Origin: Halorussus halobius
GTDB taxonomy: Archaea > Halobacteriota > Halobacteria > Halobacteriales > Haladaptataceae
Assembly (NCBI RefSeq): GCF_004765805.1
Contig: NZ_SBIU01000003.1
Span: 248,001 to 312,000, forward strand
Length of the DNA: 64,000 nucleotides
Direction of reading: 5' to 3'
Shown: in pieces, positions 8,076-17,163 of the stretch
Position numbering within the stretch: the first letter of the stretch is position 1
Layout: each line of letters begins with the position of its first letter
Notes under the pieces: model-generated
The model's database searches: none
What the model was told of the DNA's origin: nothing
The model's input: only the letters and a program-made list of their open reading frames with translations
Made by a program: the position numbers and the translations under genes

Positions 8076-8149
8076 GGGCCGGTAGCTCAGTTAGGGAGAG
8101 CGTCTGACTCTTAATCAGACGGTCAGGGGTTCAAATCCCTTCCGGCCCG
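8076..8149 (+). tRNA. tRNA-Lys (CTT)
   Basis: A cloverleaf can be drawn by eye. Acceptor arms are GGGCCGG (8076-8082) and CCGGCCC (8142-8148) with discriminator G8149. The anticodon stem is TCTGA/TCAGA (8103-8107 with 8115-8119), enclosing loop CTCTTAA with anticodon CTT at 8110-8112, which reads AAG. The T arm carries GGTTCAAATCC. No intron and no encoded CCA. A GTATTTAG box about 35 bases upstream and a TTTT run at 8153 fit a single-gene transcript. Confidence 0.95.
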
Positions 8150-8279
8150 TGATTTTGCCGCGAGTAACTCGGCGAGCAACTCCCGCCCTCGTCTCGACGG
8201 CGAGGAAGACTCGACGCCAGTGGGACGTGAAGGCGACGAGTCCCGTACCTTCATTGGGTCGCTCGGCCAATCCCGTGCC

Positions 8280-8735
8280 ATGACCGACCTGATGGACACG
8301 TACATCGAGAATCGCCACCTCATCCAGCCCAACCACACCAACAACCTCGACACCGCCCACGGCGGGAACGTGATGAAGTGGATGGACGTCGACGGCGCGC
8401 TGTCGGCGATGCGGTTCGCGGGCGAGACCTGCGTCACCGCCCGGATGGACCAGGTCGACTTCGTCCAGCCGATTCCGGTTGGAAACACCGCGGTCGTCCG
8501 GGCGTACGTCTACGAGGCGGGCCGAACCAGCGTCCGGGTCCGGCTCAAGGCGTTCCGGGAGAACCCCAGGACCGGCGACCGGGAACTGACCACCGAATCG
8601 TTCTTCGTCTACGTCGCCATCGACGACGACCGCGACCCGGTCGAGGTGCCCGACCTCACCGTCGACAGCGAGCGCGGCGAGCGACTCCGAGCCGAAGCGC
8701 TCGACGGCGAACAGTCGGTCCCGAATCGCGAGTGA
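8280..8735 (+). CDS. Acyl-CoA thioesterase, hotdog fold
   Basis: A 151-residue single-hotdog protein. The segment NHTNNLDTAHGGNVMKWMD (about 20-38) is the thioesterase signature, with Asn and Gly residues lining the active site and the Asp near residue 38 as the likely catalytic acid. It hydrolyses acyl-CoA to free acid and CoA in the cytoplasm; chain-length preference cannot be read from sequence. The frame is open to 8220, but the ATG at 8280 (MTDLMDTYIENR) gives the family N-terminus. It lies just downstream of the tRNA-Lys gene and is monocistronic. Confidence 0.85.
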   Translation: MTDLMDTYIENRHLIQPNHTNNLDTAHGGNVMKWMDVDGALSAMRFAGETCVTARMDQVDFVQPIPVGNTAVVRAYVYEAGRTSVRVRLKAFRENPRTGDRELTTESFFVYVAIDDDRDPVEVPDLTVDSERGERLRAEALDGEQSVPNRE

Positions 8736-8840
8736 GCGTCCGGTTCGGGGAGGCTCGCGGTCGTCGCTCGAACTCCTCACTCCACTGGCATTTCTTTCGT
8801 CATCGACAACGGTAAAAAGGGATAGCGTGTAACGCGAACG

Positions 8841-10565
8841 ATGAGCGATTCAGCCGAGTTGGGCGCGGGCGACGGCGAGGGGAGCGTTCGCCTCGTCGGG
8901 ACCGCCCACGTCTCCGCCGACAGCGTCGATGAAGTCCGGGAGGTCGTCGACGCCGAGCGCCCCGACGTGGTCGCGGTCGAACTCGACGAGGGCCGCTACC
9001 GCCAGATGCAGGGCGAGGTGGCCGACGACCTCGAACCCGCCGACCTGCTCGAAGGCAACACCGTCTTCCAGTTTCTGGCCTACTGGATGCTGTCGTACGT
9101 CCAGGCCCGGATGGGCGAGCAGTTCGACATCGAACCCGGCGCGGACATGCAGGCGGCCATCGAGGCCGCCGAGGGCGTCGGCAGCGAGGTAGCGCTGGTC
9201 GACCGGGACATCCAGACCACCATCCAGCGGTTCTGGGCCCGGATGACGCTGCCCGAGAAGCTCCGGATGGTCGGGAGTCTGGCGCTGGGGGTGACCGACC
9301 CGGTCACCATCGGGGTCGCCGGCGGGGCCGTCGTCGGGACGATGCTCGCGCTGTTGTTCGGCGTGTTCGTCGCGCCGACGATCGGCCTCGGGGGCGTGCT
9401 GACGTTCGGGGCCGGGGCGGTCGCCCTGCAGACGGTCGGCGGACTGGTCGGCGGCGCGCTGGTCGGCGGCGCGGTCGGAGCGCTGTTCCTCGCCGGCGTC
9501 GTCACGCCGCGAATCGACCTCGCGGCCGGCGGCGGGCTCGCGGTCGGCGCGCTCGCGGGCGTCGCGGTCGGCCTTCGGGGCGGGCTCGCGCCGGTCGTCG
9601 ACGCCGCGACGCTGGCGGCGCTGGGCGACCTCGTGTTGCGGTCGCTGGTGGCCGTGGCGGGCGGTATCGGCGTCGGCGCGGCGCTGGGATTCCTCGTCGG
9701 CCTCGGCATCGACGCGGTGACCGCCGACGAGGACGAACTCGACGAGGAGTTCGACATCGCCGAACTGACCGACGGAGACGTGGTGAGCGCGATGATGGAG
9801 GAGTTCCGCCAGTTCTCGCCGGGCGGGGCCGAGGCCCTCATCGACGAGCGCGACGCCTTCATCGCCCACCGGCTGGTCGCGCTCCGGAAGGCGGGCCACG
9901 ACGTCGTCGCGGTGGTCGGCGCGGGCCACCGGGCCGGCATCGAGAGCTATCTGGAGGCTCCCGAGACGCTCCCGCCGATGGAGAGTCTGGTCGGGACCGA
10001 GTCGGGGAGCCGGTTCTCGCTGTTCAAGATATTCGGCTATCTGATCGCGGTCGCCTTCCTCGCGTTCTTCTTCCTGCTGTTCATGGCGGGCGTCCAGAAC
10101 GCGTTCCTGCTGGAGGTGTTCGCGGCGTGGTTCCTGTTCAACGGGGTCTTCGCGTTCGGGCTGGCCAAGCTGGCCGGCGCACACTGGACGTCGGCGGGCG
10201 TCGGCGGCGCGGTGGCGTGGCTCACCAGCGTCAACCCGCTGCTCGCGCCGGGGTGGTTCGCGGGCTACGTCGAACTCAAGTACAGTTCGGTCAACGTGGG
10301 CGACATCGCCGAGCTCAACCAGATTCTGAGCGACGAGGAGAGCCCGATTCCGGACCTCCTCGCCCGGATGCTCGACGTGCCCCTGTTCCGGCTCATCGCC
10401 ATCGTCGCGATGACCAACGTCGGGAGCATGGTCGCCAGCTTCGCGTTCCCGTTCGTCGTCTTGCCCCTTCTGGGCTCGCAGATCGGCGGCGTGAACGCCA
10501 TCGGTGACCTGATGATAGAGGGCGCGCGAAACAGCGCGGATCTCATCGCGAACGCGCTCACATGA
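8841..10565 (+). CDS. TraB/GumN family membrane protein
   Basis: A 574-residue protein with an N-terminal TraB domain (VRLVGTAHVS near 16-25, ELDEGRY near 47-53, and VVGAGH near 357-362). The conserved GTAH and GAGH motifs and the acidic residues between them are typical of this putative metal-dependent peptidase-like family. Between and after these lie several Gly/Ala-rich hydrophobic segments (about 150-300 and 390-560), so the protein is polytopic. Family members occur in archaea and eukaryotic organelles; the chemistry is not settled. The stop codon overlaps the start of the M50 protease gene by 4 bases, pointing to a shared role in membrane protein turnover or signalling. Confidence 0.8.
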   Translation: MSDSAELGAGDGEGSVRLVGTAHVSADSVDEVREVVDAERPDVVAVELDEGRYRQMQGEVADDLEPADLLEGNTVFQFLAYWMLSYVQARMGEQFDIEPGADMQAAIEAAEGVGSEVALVDRDIQTTIQRFWARMTLPEKLRMVGSLALGVTDPVTIGVAGGAVVGTMLALLFGVFVAPTIGLGGVLTFGAGAVALQTVGGLVGGALVGGAVGALFLAGVVTPRIDLAAGGGLAVGALAGVAVGLRGGLAPVVDAATLAALGDLVLRSLVAVAGGIGVGAALGFLVGLGIDAVTADEDELDEEFDIAELTDGDVVSAMMEEFRQFSPGGAEALIDERDAFIAHRLVALRKAGHDVVAVVGAGHRAGIESYLEAPETLPPMESLVGTESGSRFSLFKIFGYLIAVAFLAFFFLLFMAGVQNAFLLEVFAAWFLFNGVFAFGLAKLAGAHWTSAGVGGAVAWLTSVNPLLAPGWFAGYVELKYSSVNVGDIAELNQILSDEESPIPDLLARMLDVPLFRLIAIVAMTNVGSMVASFAFPFVVLPLLGSQIGGVNAIGDLMIEGARNSADLIANALT

Positions 10566-11170
10566 ACGTCCGGTTCAGCCAGCGCGAACTCCTCGATTTG
10601 GCCGTGGCGTGGCTCGCGCTCGGGGTCGCGTTCGCGCTCTTTTTCGGCGGCGGCGGCCGAGCGCTCCTCGCTCGGCCCGACGCCCTGCTCGGGCTCCTGC
10701 CCACGAGTCTCCTCACGGCGGGGCTGGGATTCCTGCTCCACGAACTCGCCCACAAGGTCGCCGCCGTCCGGTTCGGCCAGCTCGCGGAGTTCCGGGCCGA
10801 CTACGGCATGTTGTTCCTCGCGGTCGCGGGCGCGCTGGCGGGCTTCCTGTTCGCCGCGCCCGGCGCGGTGTACCATCGCGGCCGGGCCACGCTCCGGGAG
10901 AACGGCCTCATCGCGGTGGCCGGGCCGCTGACCAACGTCGCGCTCGGCCTGCTGTTCGTCGCGCTGGAACTGCTTTCGGGCGGAACGCTCGCCAGCGTGG
11001 CGTCGCTGGGCGTCCGCATCAACTTCCTGCTCGCGGGGTTCAACATGATTCCGTTCGGTCCCCTCGACGGTAACACCGTCGAGGAGTGGTCGACCACCGC
11101 GTTCCTCGGGGTCGGACTCCCCTGTTTCGGGCTGGCCGCGTGGGCGCTCTTTGGGTTCTCGTTGCCCTGA
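10562..11170 (+). CDS. M50-family intramembrane metalloprotease
   Basis: A 202-residue polytopic protein with the zinc motif HELAH (His60, Glu61, His64) inside a hydrophobic segment and a second conserved site FGPLDG near residue 164, the equivalent of the NPDG motif holding the third zinc ligand. These mark site-2 proteases, which cut substrates within the membrane. Four to six hydrophobic stretches cover most of the chain; there is no PDZ or CBS domain. It overlaps the TraB-like gene by 4 bases (ATGA), so the two are translated together. Confidence 0.85.
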   Translation: MNVRFSQRELLDLAVAWLALGVAFALFFGGGGRALLARPDALLGLLPTSLLTAGLGFLLHELAHKVAAVRFGQLAEFRADYGMLFLAVAGALAGFLFAAPGAVYHRGRATLRENGLIAVAGPLTNVALGLLFVALELLSGGTLASVASLGVRINFLLAGFNMIPFGPLDGNTVEEWSTTAFLGVGLPCFGLAAWALFGFSLP

Positions 11171-11360
11171 GCGTGCGTCGGTGGTCGGCTCGCGGGCCTC
11201 GCTCGCCAGCGGTCTCGACGACTTCGACCCCGTAGGACCGAAGACGGACGTCTCGCGGCCGGGACCGGCGACTCGCTCGCAATCGTCGTCTCGCTGGCCG
11301 CGAGCGACCGAACGGCGGCGCGGCTCCGGGCGGTCGAAAACCGGGGAGAAGGGGATTCGA

Positions 11361-12122
11361 TTACTCCTCTTCGGGCTCGCTCTCGGTGCCGTCGTCGAGC
11401 AAGTCGAACTCGGCGAGGTACTCCTGGGTCTCGTCGTTCGTGAGTTCGAGGAACTGCTCGGACTCGACGTCGACGGTCGCCAGTCCGACGCCCTCGGGCG
11501 TGAGGTCGCCGTCGTTGACGGAGGCGAGCGCGCTGAGCGCGAGTTCGAGGCCGCCGTCGAGGTCGGCGGTCTCCTCGTAGTTGTCCTCGAGGTACTCCTG
11601 GAGTTCGCCCCGGTCGGCACCCACGGCGATGGCCTTCCACTCGTAGGGCGTCCCCGACGGGTCCGTCTCGTAGAGGCGGGGCTCGCCGTCCTCGATGCCG
11701 CCGATGAGGAGCGCGACGCCGAACGGTCGCGCGCCGCCGACCTGCGTGTACTGCTGGATGTGGTCGGTTATCTCCTTGGTCAGCGTCTCGACGCCGACGG
11801 GCTCGCCGTAGCGCAGGCGGTTGACCTGCGACTGCTCGCGGGCGAAGTCGATGAGCTGTCGGGCGTCGGCGACGTGGCCCGCCGAGGCGATGCCGATGTG
11901 GTCGTCGGCCTTGTGTATCTTCTCGACGCTCGACTCCTCCATCAGGGTCGAGCGGGGCCGCTTGTCCACCGCGAGGACGACGCCGCCTTCGGTTCGGACG
12001 CCGATGCTCGCCGTGCCGCGCTTGACGGCTTCGCGGGCGTATTCGACCTGATAGAGCCGTCCGTCCGGAGAGAAGATGGTGATTCCCCGGTCGTAGGCTT
12101 GCTGTTGGGATTGTCCCTGCAT
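11361..12122 (-). CDS. psmA: Proteasome subunit alpha
   Basis: The 253-residue product carries the alpha-subunit N-terminus (AYDRGITIFSPDGRLYQVEY), which forms the gate of the 20S core, and the GTASIGVRTEGGVVLAVDKR strand region. It ends in a long acidic tail (ESEPEEE). Alpha rings cap the catalytic beta rings and dock PAN-type ATPases. The C-terminal HbYX-type docking motif is absent, as expected for a subunit rather than an activator. It follows the rnp2 gene by 4 bases, part of the conserved archaeal arrangement linking RNase P and proteasome genes. Confidence 0.95.
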   Translation of the reverse strand: MQGQSQQQAYDRGITIFSPDGRLYQVEYAREAVKRGTASIGVRTEGGVVLAVDKRPRSTLMEESSVEKIHKADDHIGIASAGHVADARQLIDFAREQSQVNRLRYGEPVGVETLTKEITDHIQQYTQVGGARPFGVALLIGGIEDGEPRLYETDPSGTPYEWKAIAVGADRGELQEYLEDNYEETADLDGGLELALSALASVNDGDLTPEGVGLATVDVESEQFLELTNDETQEYLAEFDLLDDGTESEPEEE

Positions 12123-12126
12123 AGTA

Positions 12127-12606
12127 TCACTCGAAATCGAGTTCCGTCGTCCCCGCGAACGCGCCGTCGGTGCGGACGTCGACGAGCCCGTCCCGCTCGA
12201 CGGCCGACCGCCGCGCGTCCCCGAACACGACTTTTCTCTCGCCCGGATTTTGGCTTCCTCCGCGTAAATACTTTTCTTCACAGGCACGGACCGTACCGCT
12301 TATACCGCTGACGCGAACGCCGACCGGAGCGTCGCCGATCTCGTCCACGCAGGCCAGTGCGGCCCGCGCGTCGTCGGTGCATCCGCGCCGGGCCCGCACG
12401 ATGGCCTCGCCCGTCCCGTCGGCGAACTCGAACTGGAGGACGGTCAGGTCGGCGTCCGCGCTCCCGGCGTCGCCCAGCAGGTTCTGGGCCGCGAACCAGA
12501 GGCTGCGCTGGAAGTCGCGTCGGTCCAGGTCGGCGTCGGGCCACGCCTCGATGGCGACCGCGAGGTAGCGCCGGCGCGGCCGGAGGTGCTTGGGCAGGTG
12601 TTTCAT
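12127..12606 (-). CDS. rnp2: Ribonuclease P protein component 2 (Pop5 homologue)
   Basis: A 159-residue Pop5/Rpp14-family protein starting MKHLPKHLRPRRRYLAV, with the RRYL motif typical of Rnp2 and the central FQRSLWFAAQNLLGD helix. With Rnp3 it supports the catalytic RNA that matures tRNA 5' ends. The C-terminal 40 residues are acidic and probably extend past the ferredoxin-like fold. It is immediately upstream of psmA. The expected rnp3 gene is not beside it here; a small membrane protein gene precedes it instead. Confidence 0.9.
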   Translation of the reverse strand: MKHLPKHLRPRRRYLAVAIEAWPDADLDRRDFQRSLWFAAQNLLGDAGSADADLTVLQFEFADGTGEAIVRARRGCTDDARAALACVDEIGDAPVGVRVSGISGTVRACEEKYLRGGSQNPGERKVVFGDARRSAVERDGLVDVRTDGAFAGTTELDFE

Positions 12607-12665
12607 CTCGGTAGCTCCCGGGTCGTTGTCCCGGAATCGGCTTGAATGGTGCGTTTCGGTCGCAT

Positions 12666-12917
12666 CTACCGTCGGTGGAGGTCGGAGAGGAGATAGAGGC
12701 TACAGCCGACGACCACCGTTCCGACCCCCGCGAATCCCGCCGCCGCGACCCCCGACGCCGCGAGTGCGAACTGGAGCAGTTGGAGACCGACCAGCACCGC
12801 GAACGCAGCCAACACCGTCCAGACCACAAGCGACAGCAGCGAGCGTCCCGCGTCGACCGTCCCCTCCCGGACGGCCGCGCGAACCTGTCGTTCGGTGAGG
12901 TCGTCGGTATCGCCCAT
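12666..12917 (-). CDS. Small two-span membrane protein
   Basis: An 83-residue product (MGDTDDLTERQVRAAVREG...) with a charged N-terminal helix followed by two hydrophobic helices (about 30-50 and 55-75). An upstream in-frame ATG at 12926 adds three residues. The composition and the hairpin of two membrane spans are typical of many haloarchaeal proteins with no known function. It lies about 60 bases upstream of rnp2 on the same strand and may share its transcript. Confidence 0.6.
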   Translation of the reverse strand: MGDTDDLTERQVRAAVREGTVDAGRSLLSLVVWTVLAAFAVLVGLQLLQFALAASGVAAAGFAGVGTVVVGCSLYLLSDLHRR

Positions 12918-12976
12918 GGGAGGCATGTAGACCGTCCGACCACTACAACCTTGCCCTCGGGAGCCCGGAACCGACG

Positions 12977-13948
12977 TTACAGCTCCAGCCCGCGAATCGC
13001 CACCGCGTCGCCGTCCCGAACCTCGCCGACGAGTCGCCCGTCGGTCGCGTCGGCCAGCGATTCGGCCTCCTCCTCGGGCAGGGCCACCACGAACCCCGTG
13101 CCCATGTTGAACGTCCGGTGCATCTCCGCGTCGTCGACGTCGCCCGCTCGCTGGACGAACTCGAACACCGGCTGGGCGTCGAACGGGTCGGTAATCTCGT
13201 AGCGGAACGCGCCCATCCGCGAGAGGTTGGTCCACCCGCCGCCCGTGACGTGGGCCGCCGCGTGGACCTCGCGCTCGCGCAGAGAATCGAGCAGGTAGGT
13301 GTAGATGCGCGTCGGTTCGAGCAGGACCTCGCCGATGGTGCGGTCGGGATTGGGGGGGAACGGGTCGTCGTACTCGTACTCGCGCGTGACCGCTTCGCGC
13401 GCGAGCGTGAGACCGTTCGAGTGGATGCCGCTGGACGGGAACCCGACCAACGCGTCGCCGACCTCGGCCTCGCCGGGGAAGACGGCGTCTTTCGGAGCCA
13501 GCCCGGCGCACGCGCCGGCGAGGTCCAGCCCCTCGATGACTTCGGGCATCACGGCGGTCTCGCCGCCCACCAGCGCGAGGCCCGCTCGCTCGGCCCCCTC
13601 GGCGAGTCCCTCGCCGACCTGCTCGGAGAAGGTCTCGCTGGGCTCGTCGACCGCAAGGTAGTCGACGAACGCGACTGGTTCGACCCCGGCGGCGACGAGG
13701 TCGTTGGCGTTCATCGCGATGCAGTCGATGCCCACCGTCGAGTAGTCGCCGAGCGCCTCGGCCACCAGCAGTTTGGTCCCCACGCCGTCGGTCGCGAGCG
13801 CGAGGTAGCGGTCGCCGATGTCGACCAAGCCGGCGTACTCGGAGTCGTCTATCTCCCCGACAGCGCCGACCAGCGCGGCAGTCGCGGCCTCGCTGGCCTC
13901 GACGTCCACCCCGGCGTCGGCGTAGGTGAGTTCCGCGTCGTCGCTCAT
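12977..13948 (-). CDS. purM: Phosphoribosylformylglycinamidine cyclo-ligase
   Basis: A 323-residue AIR synthetase, which closes the imidazole ring in purine synthesis (FGAM + ATP to AIR). The YADAGVDVEA start, the DGVGTKLLVAEALGDY segment (ATP/phosphate binding) and VGGETAVMPEVI are diagnostic. Length matches the archaeal family. It is followed on the same strand, after about 60 bases, by the small membrane protein and rnp2 genes, and it begins 57 bases after the end of an AstE-like gene. Confidence 0.93.
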   Translation of the reverse strand: MSDDAELTYADAGVDVEASEAATAALVGAVGEIDDSEYAGLVDIGDRYLALATDGVGTKLLVAEALGDYSTVGIDCIAMNANDLVAAGVEPVAFVDYLAVDEPSETFSEQVGEGLAEGAERAGLALVGGETAVMPEVIEGLDLAGACAGLAPKDAVFPGEAEVGDALVGFPSSGIHSNGLTLAREAVTREYEYDDPFPPNPDRTIGEVLLEPTRIYTYLLDSLREREVHAAAHVTGGGWTNLSRMGAFRYEITDPFDAQPVFEFVQRAGDVDDAEMHRTFNMGTGFVVALPEEEAESLADATDGRLVGEVRDGDAVAIRGLEL

Positions 13949-14005
13949 GGTCGAGTCCGGGCGGCCCGCGAGTAAAGTTCCACCGCTTGCGTTCGGGCGA
14001 GACGC

Positions 14006-14815
14006 TCACCCGTCGAGGACGCCCACGCGCTCGGCCCGGTAGCCGAACACGTCCTCGTAGCCGTCGGCCGACAGCAACACCGGGTAGAACGACTCCTCGG
14101 CGACCACGGGCCGGTCGTCGGCGGCTGCGAACGCCTCGCCGGCCGCGACCTCCTCGAAGTTGGCGGCGAACACCTCGTACTCGTCGGCGGCCGCCTTCGG
14201 AACCGGCGGGCCGAGACGGTAGACCACCACCTCGTCGGTGGTCGAGCGGGGCGTGACCGCGGGGTCCTCGCCCACCACGTCGGTCGCTCGGAGGAATCCT
14301 CGAATCAGCTCGACCCCGTTGTCGGCCGCGCGGTCCGAACCCTGCAGTCCGCACTCGACTTCGAGGACGTCGGGGGACGCGATGAGCCGCCCGTGGCTCT
14401 GTTCGCCGGTCTCGACCAGCACGGACACCGACAGGAACGGACAGACCGACCGCGCGAGGTCGCCGACCCGGTCGACGAGCGCGAACGGCTCCGCGTACGA
14501 CCGGGTCGAGTGCAGCGACAGGACGGTGCAGTCGCGTATCTCGGCGACGAGTTCGGCCGCCAGCCGCCCCTCGTGGGTGTCGGCGTCGGGGTCGCCCGGG
14601 AACGCCCGGTTGAGGTCCTCGTCGACGTACCGGACGCCCCGGTCGAGCGCGCGCTCGTTGGCCACGACGAACTTCACCGGACGGTCGACCGCCGGCGGGT
14701 CCTCGAGCAGTCGCTCCATCGCGCGGACGCCGCAGGGCTCGTCGCCGTGAATCGCCGCGACCACGGCCACTCGGGGCCGGCCGTCGCCGAGTTGCTCGAC
14801 TCGCATTCGAAACAT
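14006..14815 (-). CDS. Succinylglutamate desuccinylase/aspartoacylase-like zinc hydrolase
   Basis: A 269-residue M14-type zinc amidohydrolase. The AAIHGDEPCGVRAMERL segment supplies HxxE zinc ligands, DEDLNRAFPG is the substrate-carboxylate site, and LSLHSTRSYAEPF carries the third zinc ligand. Enzymes of this group remove acyl groups from amino acids or act on related amides. The substrate is not predictable from this gene. Two start codons exist three residues apart (14815 and 14806); the second (MRVEQLG) is equally plausible. Confidence 0.8.
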   Translation of the reverse strand: MFRMRVEQLGDGRPRVAVVAAIHGDEPCGVRAMERLLEDPPAVDRPVKFVVANERALDRGVRYVDEDLNRAFPGDPDADTHEGRLAAELVAEIRDCTVLSLHSTRSYAEPFALVDRVGDLARSVCPFLSVSVLVETGEQSHGRLIASPDVLEVECGLQGSDRAADNGVELIRGFLRATDVVGEDPAVTPRSTTDEVVVYRLGPPVPKAAADEYEVFAANFEEVAAGEAFAAADDRPVVAEESFYPVLLSADGYEDVFGYRAERVGVLDG

Positions 14816-14848
14816 AGCGGGAAATCCGAGGCCTTGAGGATTTCGACT

Positions 14849-15514
14849 CTACTCGCCGACGGCCTCGCAGAGCCGCCGGACCGTCGCTTCGAGCGCGCGG
14901 CCCGCGTCGGTCGCGGCCACGAGGTCGCCCTCCTGGTCGTAGGACGCGAGGCCCGCGCTCGTCAGCTTCGGGACGTGGGTGTGGTACAGCGACAGGTAGA
15001 CGTCGAGGACCGCGTCGGGGTCGATCTCCGGCAGCGACCGGCCGCGCTCGGCCACCGCGACCTCGTCGGCCAGGTCCGGCAGCGACAGGTCGCCGTGAGC
15101 CAGCAGCGTCCGGAGCGCGCGCCGTCGGCGGGCGTCCGACAGCACCCCGAACAGGACGTCGAGCTCGACCGGCGGGTCGGCGGCCGCGACCGCCGCGCGG
15201 ACCGGCTCGAACGCGGCGTCCGGCCCCGGCCGGACCAGTTCCCGGTCGGCGTCGTAGGCCACCAGCCCCACGTCGGCGAGTTTCGGCAGGTAGGTGTGGT
15301 GGAGGCGCGCCCGCACCCGGCCGTCGTCGCCGGGCAGTCGGGAGACGAGCGCGTCGACGGAGAGGCCGTCCTCGGCGTCGGCGAGGCAGTCGAGCAGCTG
15401 CCGACACCGGTCGCTGGCGAGCGCGTCGAACACGGCGTCGGACCGGGATTCGCACCCGGAGCCGTGCAGTCTCGCGTCGGAACCCGCGTCGAACGTCGAA
15501 TCGGTCGTCGTCAT
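14849..15514 (-). CDS. Duplicated winged-helix DNA-binding protein
   Basis: A 221-residue protein made of two related halves. Each has a helix-turn-helix core: FDALASDRCRQLLDCL...HHTYLPKLADVGLVAYD and FGVLSDARRRRALRTLL...YHTHVPKLTSAGLASYD. The repeated xHTxxPKLxxxGL motif is the wing region of a winged-helix family common in haloarchaea. The tandem arrangement suggests that a monomer can bind a pseudo-palindromic site. It sits upstream of the AstE-like gene on the same strand. The regulated genes are unknown. Confidence 0.75.
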   Translation of the reverse strand: MTTTDSTFDAGSDARLHGSGCESRSDAVFDALASDRCRQLLDCLADAEDGLSVDALVSRLPGDDGRVRARLHHTYLPKLADVGLVAYDADRELVRPGPDAAFEPVRAAVAAADPPVELDVLFGVLSDARRRRALRTLLAHGDLSLPDLADEVAVAERGRSLPEIDPDAVLDVYLSLYHTHVPKLTSAGLASYDQEGDLVAATDAGRALEATVRRLCEAVGE

Positions 15515-15652
15515 GTCGTCCTCCGTGCGGTGGCTCGCGCGGTCGGCGGGACCACTCGCTCGATAGATGGACGGGCTATCTATATAAGTTGTCGATTCCG
15601 ATTGATTACGTGTGCGTCCGACGAGATAAACTACGGCTCCGAGCGTGGGCGC

Positions 15653-16147
15653 TCACTCCAGCGATTCCGCGTACTCGAAGTCGAACTCGTCGGCGACCGG
15701 ACGGCGGCCGTCGAGCTCGATTCGCCAGTCCGCGAGGGCATCCGGGTCCTCCAGCGCGTCCGCGAGCGTCGCCCGCACGTCGCGGACGCTCACGCCGTAG
15801 TAGTCGTCGGGGACGTCCCGGAGGTACCGGCGCGCGGTCTCGAACAGGCTCCGCATCCCGCCGTCGTCCTCGAAGTCGAAGTGCTTGTACGCGCCAGCCG
15901 CGACCTGCACCATCCCGTGGCAGAAGGCGCTCTCGGTCGTCCCGCTCCCGTAGTTGTACCACTCGTCCTCGAAGCAGTCGTGGGCGTCGTGGAACTCGCC
16001 GGCGTTGTACAGCGCCACGCCGTGGACCACCGCGCGCCGGAGCGTCCCGTGCTCCCAGCCGTTCGACGCGCCCCGCGTGGGTCGCCAGCCGGTCGGGTCG
16101 CCGGTCGTCGGCGGCGCGACGGCGTCGTCCCGCGTGTGGTCGTCCAT
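15653..16147 (-). CDS. DUF309 family protein
   Basis: A 164-residue helical protein with the DUF309 core [17 protein letters not shown] (about 48-64) and the following [16 protein letters not shown] helix. The conserved His/Glu residues of this motif suggest a metal or ligand site. No reaction is established for the family. The first 25 residues are Pro/Gly/Thr-rich and probably disordered. It is divergent from ksgA, with 125 bases between them. Confidence 0.8.
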   Translation of the reverse strand: MDDHTRDDAVAPPTTGDPTGWRPTRGASNGWEHGTLRRAVVHGVALYNAGEFHDAHDCFEDEWYNYGSGTTESAFCHGMVQVAAGAYKHFDFEDDGGMRSLFETARRYLRDVPDDYYGVSVRDVRATLADALEDPDALADWRIELDGRRPVADEFDFEYAESLE

Positions 16148-16272
16148 CGGTCGGGAGTCGTCGCCCGGCCGGATAAACCGGACGGATGCGGCGTCCGGCC
16201 GGGGCCCCGAGGGGCGTCCACTCGAACCGCACTCGGTGGCTTTAGGCCCCTCCGGTCGCTACTCGGGACCAC

Positions 16273-17163
16273 ATGACCGACTCGCACCCTCGCGAGGGTC
16301 GCCGCCGGGACCCCGACGCCCTGCTCCGGCGCGCGGGCGTCCGAGGGGACCCCGACCGCGACCAGCACTTCCTCGTGGACGACCGGGTGCTCGACCGCTT
16401 GCCGGGGTACCTCCCGACCGACGCCGACCGCTCGCACGTCCTCGAGATCGGCCCCGGGACCGGCGCGCTGACCGACCGACTGCTCGGAGTGGCCGACCGC
16501 GTGACCGCAGTCGAGCGCGACCCGGACCTCGCTGCGTTCCTGCGCGGGGAGTTCGCCGACGAGATTGCAGCCGACCGACTGACCGTACTCGAGGGCGACG
16601 CGCTCGACGTCGAGTTCCCCGAGTTCACCGCCTCGGTCTCGAACCTGCCGTACGGCGTCTCCAGCGAGCTCGCGTTCCGGCTCCTGCCGCGCGGGCGACC
16701 GCTGGTGTTGATGTTCCAGCGGGAGTTCGCCGACCGGATGGCGGCCGACCCTGCGACCGACGACTACGGTCGGCTCTCGGTGAGCGCCCAGCACTACGCC
16801 GACGTCGAGGTGGTCGAACCCGTCCCGAAAGAGGCGTTCTCGCCGCCGCCGCCGGTCGAGAGCGCGGTCGTCCGAACGACGCCACGGACCCCCGACTACG
16901 AGGTCGACGACGAGGCGTTCTTCCTCGGGTTCGTCAAGGCCGTGTTCACCCAGCGTCGGAAGACCGTCCGGAACGCCGTCCGGAACACCGCCCACATCTC
17001 GGGGCTGGACGACGCCGACGCGGTCGTCGACGCCGTCGCCGAGGGCCGGACGGACGTCGACCCGGACGTGCTGGGCCGGCGCGCCGGTGACCTCCCGCCC
17101 GAGACGTTCGCGGGGCTGGCGAGCGCGGCGGCCGAGTACGGCCTCGGAGGTGAGTCCGGGTGA
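16273..17163 (+). CDS. ksgA: 16S rRNA dimethyladenosine transferase KsgA/Dim1
   Basis: A 296-residue Rossmann methyltransferase that dimethylates two adjacent adenosines near the 3' end of 16S rRNA during small-subunit assembly. Visible motifs are DQHFLVD (30-36, the GQNFL-type start), EIGPGTGALT (58-67, SAM binding) and NLPY near 123, which holds the target base. The C-terminal helical domain (about 200-290) follows in normal length. The GTG start of the MscS gene overlaps its stop codon by 4 bases, starting a three-gene operon. Confidence 0.93.
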   Translation: MTDSHPREGRRRDPDALLRRAGVRGDPDRDQHFLVDDRVLDRLPGYLPTDADRSHVLEIGPGTGALTDRLLGVADRVTAVERDPDLAAFLRGEFADEIAADRLTVLEGDALDVEFPEFTASVSNLPYGVSSELAFRLLPRGRPLVLMFQREFADRMAADPATDDYGRLSVSAQHYADVEVVEPVPKEAFSPPPPVESAVVRTTPRTPDYEVDDEAFFLGFVKAVFTQRRKTVRNAVRNTAHISGLDDADAVVDAVAEGRTDVDPDVLGRRAGDLPPETFAGLASAAAEYGLGGESG